64,000 bases of DNA from Paenibacillus sp. FSL R7-0273 (lineage in GTDB: Bacteria > Bacillota > Bacilli > Paenibacillales > Paenibacillaceae), in contig NZ_CP009283.1 of NCBI RefSeq assembly GCF_000758625.1, positions 6,248,501-6,312,500 of the forward strand, read 5' to 3'. Both the position numbers and the translations under genes were made by a program. The notes beneath the pieces are model-generated. The model was not told the DNA's origin and made no database searches. It saw nothing but the letters and a program-made list of their open reading frames with translations. The stretch's first letter is position 1, and every line of letters starts with the position of its first letter. Shown here piece by piece: positions 62,482-64,000 of the stretch.

Positions 62482-62556
62482 TGGCTGGGGATATAGGATT
62501 TGAACCTATGCATGACGGAGTCAAAGTCCGTTGCCTTACCGCTTGGCTAATCCCCA
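62482..62556 (-). tRNA. tRNA-Gln (TTG)
   Basis: Cloverleaf with anticodon loop CTTTGAC, acceptor TGGGGAT, encoded CCA. Confidence 0.94.
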
Positions 62557-62590
62557 ATATTCATTTCATTTCATCAATTTAATAATAAAG

Positions 62591-62664
62591 GGCGACTGAT
62601 GGGTCTCGAACCCACGAATGCCGGAACCACAATCCGGTGCGTTAACCCCTTCGCCACAGTCGCC
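62591..62664 (-). tRNA. tRNA-His (GTG), copy 1
   Basis: Anticodon loop TTGTGGT. The extra G at position -1 pairs with C73 as required for histidine tRNAs. CCA is not encoded. Apart from the acceptor stem and 3' end it is identical to the next tRNA-His. Confidence 0.94.
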
Positions 62665-62710
62665 ATATTAAACTATTATTAGATTCTTACAATCCATACT
62701 TTTAAAGAAA

Positions 62711-62787
62711 TGGGGCGGCCGATGGGTCTCGAACCCACGAATGCCGGAACCACAATCCGGTGCGTTAACCCCTTCGCCACGGCCGCC
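62711..62787 (-). tRNA. tRNA-His (GTG), copy 2
   Basis: Same body as copy 1 with a changed acceptor stem (GGCGGCCG instead of GGCGACTG) and matching changes on the other strand, plus an encoded CCA. Confidence 0.94.
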
Positions 62788-62811
62788 ATATTAAGCTTTA
62801 AAGTATTTCAT

Positions 62812-62885
62812 TGGCAGGGGCAGCAGGAATTGAACCCACACCAACGGTTTTGGAGACCGTTGTTCTACCTTTAAACTATGCCCCT
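62812..62885 (-). tRNA. tRNA-Trp (CCA)
   Basis: Anticodon loop CTCCAAA, acceptor AGGGGCA with G discriminator, encoded CCA end. Confidence 0.95.
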
Positions 62886-62890
62886 AAAGA

Positions 62891-62976
62891 TGGTGGAGGC
62901 TGATGGATTCGAACCACCGAACACGTACGTGAGCAGATTTACAGTCTGATGCGTTTGGCCACTTCGCTAAGCCTCC
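62891..62976 (-). tRNA. tRNA-Tyr (GTA)
   Basis: Anticodon loop CTGTAAA and a long variable arm (CTCACGTACGTG region), encoded CCA. Confidence 0.95.
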
Positions 62977-62981
62977 ACAGA

Positions 62982-63057
<76 letters not shown>

Positions 63058-63077
63058 ATATTCTATTGTAATAATCA

Positions 63078-63153
63078 TGGTGGCGCGGGAGGGAATCGAA
63101 CCCCCGACACAAGGATTTTCAGTCCTTTGCTCTACCGACTGAGCTACCGAGCC
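63078..63153 (-). tRNA. tRNA-Phe (GAA) with an acceptor-stem mismatch
   Basis: Anticodon loop CTGAAAA, normal D and T arms, encoded CCA. The 5' acceptor strand GGCTCGG faces CCGCGCC; positions 4 and 69 are U and C and cannot pair, while the common bacterial form has CCGAGCC. Confidence 0.9.
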
Positions 63154-63173
63154 AAGAAAATTTGTGATACTAA

Positions 63174-63251
63174 TGGCGGAACCGACGGGATTCGAACCCG
63201 CGATCTCCTGCGTGACAGGCAGGCATGTTAGGCCAACTACACCACGGTTCC
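63174..63251 (-). tRNA. tRNA-Asp (GTC)
   Basis: Anticodon loop CTGTCAC, acceptor GGAACCG/CGGTTCC, encoded CCA. Confidence 0.95.
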
Positions 63252-63258
63252 AAATAAA

Positions 63259-63332
<74 letters not shown>

Positions 63333-63349
63333 TCAGTAAAAAATCTATA

Positions 63350-63425
63350 TGGTGGAGGCTGAGGGGATCGAACCCCCGACCCTCTGCTTGTAAGGCAGAT
63401 GCTCTCCCAGCTGAGCTAAGCCTCC
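63350..63425 (-). tRNA. tRNA-Val (TAC)
   Basis: Anticodon loop CTTACAA, acceptor GGAGGCT/AGCCTCC, encoded CCA. Confidence 0.95.
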
Positions 63426-63492
63426 ATCAAAACCAGAACTTTTATATCTTATCATTTCCTCTCAATAAAGTCAAGCTTTATTTAAAGGATAA

Positions 63493-63567
63493 TGGTGACC
63501 CGTAGGGGATTCGAACCCCTGTTACCTCCGTGAAAGGGAGGTGTCTTAACCCCTTGACCAACGGGCC
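63493..63567 (-). tRNA. tRNA-Glu (TTC)
   Basis: Anticodon loop CTTTCAC, acceptor GGCCCGT/ACGGGTC with one G-U pair, encoded CCA. Confidence 0.94.
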
Positions 63568-63592
63568 ATGCTATTGATAAATCCATAAGGAA

Positions 63593-63682
63593 CGGAGAGA
63601 GAGGGATTCGAACCCTCGAGACGCTTGTGGCGCCTACACGATTTCCAATCGTGCTCCTTCGGCCAAACTCGGACACCTCTCC
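63593..63682 (-). tRNA. tRNA-Ser (GGA)
   Basis: Anticodon loop TTGGAAA, long variable arm around GGCGCCACAAGCGTC, acceptor GGAGAGG/TCTCTCC. CCA is not encoded. Confidence 0.94.
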
Positions 63683-63685
63683 AGA

Positions 63686-63761
63686 TGGCTCCCCGAACAG
63701 GACTCGAACCTGTGACAACTCGATTAACAGTCGAGTGCTCTACCAACTGAGCTATCAGGGA
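63686..63761 (-). tRNA. tRNA-Asn (GTT)
   Basis: Anticodon loop CTGTTAA, acceptor TCCCTGA/TCGGGGA, encoded CCA. It is the first tRNA after the 23S gene. Confidence 0.95.
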
Positions 63762-63824
63762 ATATACATACCAGGCTTGATCGCCTGAAAACTGAATCCG
63801 AAACGAATCTGCGTCTTAAATATT

Positions 63825-64000
63825 GGATAAGCCCTCGACCGATTAGTATTGGTCAGCTCCATGCATTGCTGCACTTCCACCTCCAACCTATCTACCTCGT
63901 CGTCTTCAAGGGGTCTTACTAATTGGGAAATCTCATCTTGAGGGGGGCTTCACGCTTAGATGCTTTCAGCGCTTATCCCGTCCGTACGTAGCTACCCAGC
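63825..64000 (-). rRNA. 23S ribosomal RNA, 3' end (partial)
   Basis: The minus strand reads through highly conserved 23S 3' sequence, such as GATAAGCGCTGAAAGCATCT, GGAGGTGGAAGTGCAGCAAT and ACCAATACTAATCGGTCGAG, ending GGGCTTATCC. The gene continues beyond the window. The 63-base spacer to tRNA-Asn holds no 5S gene. Confidence 0.96.

Overview
The window looks like chromosome from a Paenibacillus-type member of the Bacillota. The DNA is moderately GC-rich, most genes have strong AGGAGG ribosome sites, and GTG and TTG starts are common. It holds several YesM/YesN-like and AraC-type regulators, Lpl-type lipoprotein sugar-binding proteins with paired permeases and no dedicated ATPase, and a dense 23S-tRNA array. 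I have no database support for the genus; it is a judgement from gene content.

Layout. 1-4.6 kb: the end of an ABC ATPase, its FtsX-like permease, an XRE regulator with tandem repeats and a GbsR/MarR-like regulator. 4.9-9.9 kb: an ABC uptake operon ending in a HAD phosphatase and a metallophosphoesterase. 10-14.3 kb: an old-yellow-enzyme gene with a divergent TetR regulator, then a metNIQ-like operon. 14.4-15.5 kb: a non-coding stretch dominated by a 52-bp tandem hairpin array. 15.5-27 kb (minus strand): a xylan-oligosaccharide locus with two response regulators around one histidine kinase, a binding protein, two permeases, a GH43 and a cytoplasmic GH10. 27.2-34.5 kb (minus): a BMP-type nucleoside importer with nucleoside hydrolase and an ADP-ribosylglycohydrolase-family enzyme, facing an AraC regulator. 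35.7-38.2 kb: a DUF2294-like protein and a UbiX-UbiD pair.

39.3-45.9 kb is the most notable region: a bacterial microcompartment (BMC) locus. It has three BMC-H shell proteins with different pore loops, one EutN/CcmL pentamer protein, a 361-residue protein of unknown family with a targeting-peptide-like N terminus and a cysteine cluster, a flavoprotein-like protein, an adenine deaminase, a cyclase-family hydrolase and a DUF1989 protein. No aldehyde dehydrogenase, alcohol dehydrogenase, phosphotransacylase or BMC-T gene is visible, so this is not a standard aldehyde-processing metabolosome. Purine or other N-heterocycle breakdown is the best inference. Allantoinase and isochorismatase-type genes at 56.3-58.3 kb and the nucleoside importer operon at 27-34 kb fit the same theme.

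46-62 kb holds a membrane-anchored AraC sensor, a methyltransferase, a second sugar ABC system, a MATE exporter, further regulators, an aldo/keto reductase under a MerR-type promoter, a GNAT enzyme and a TetR regulator. 62.2-64 kb (minus) is a 16-tRNA array directly after the 3' end of a 23S rRNA gene, with no 5S gene between them.

Intergenic DNA carries two families of dispersed, partly palindromic repeats (near 3.9 and 38.4 kb; near 18.2, 39.1 and 56.0 kb), an 82-bp minisatellite at 38.5-38.9 kb, a separate inverted-repeat element near 49.4 kb and a long structured leader before the allantoinase gene. No transposase, prophage gene or CRISPR array was seen.
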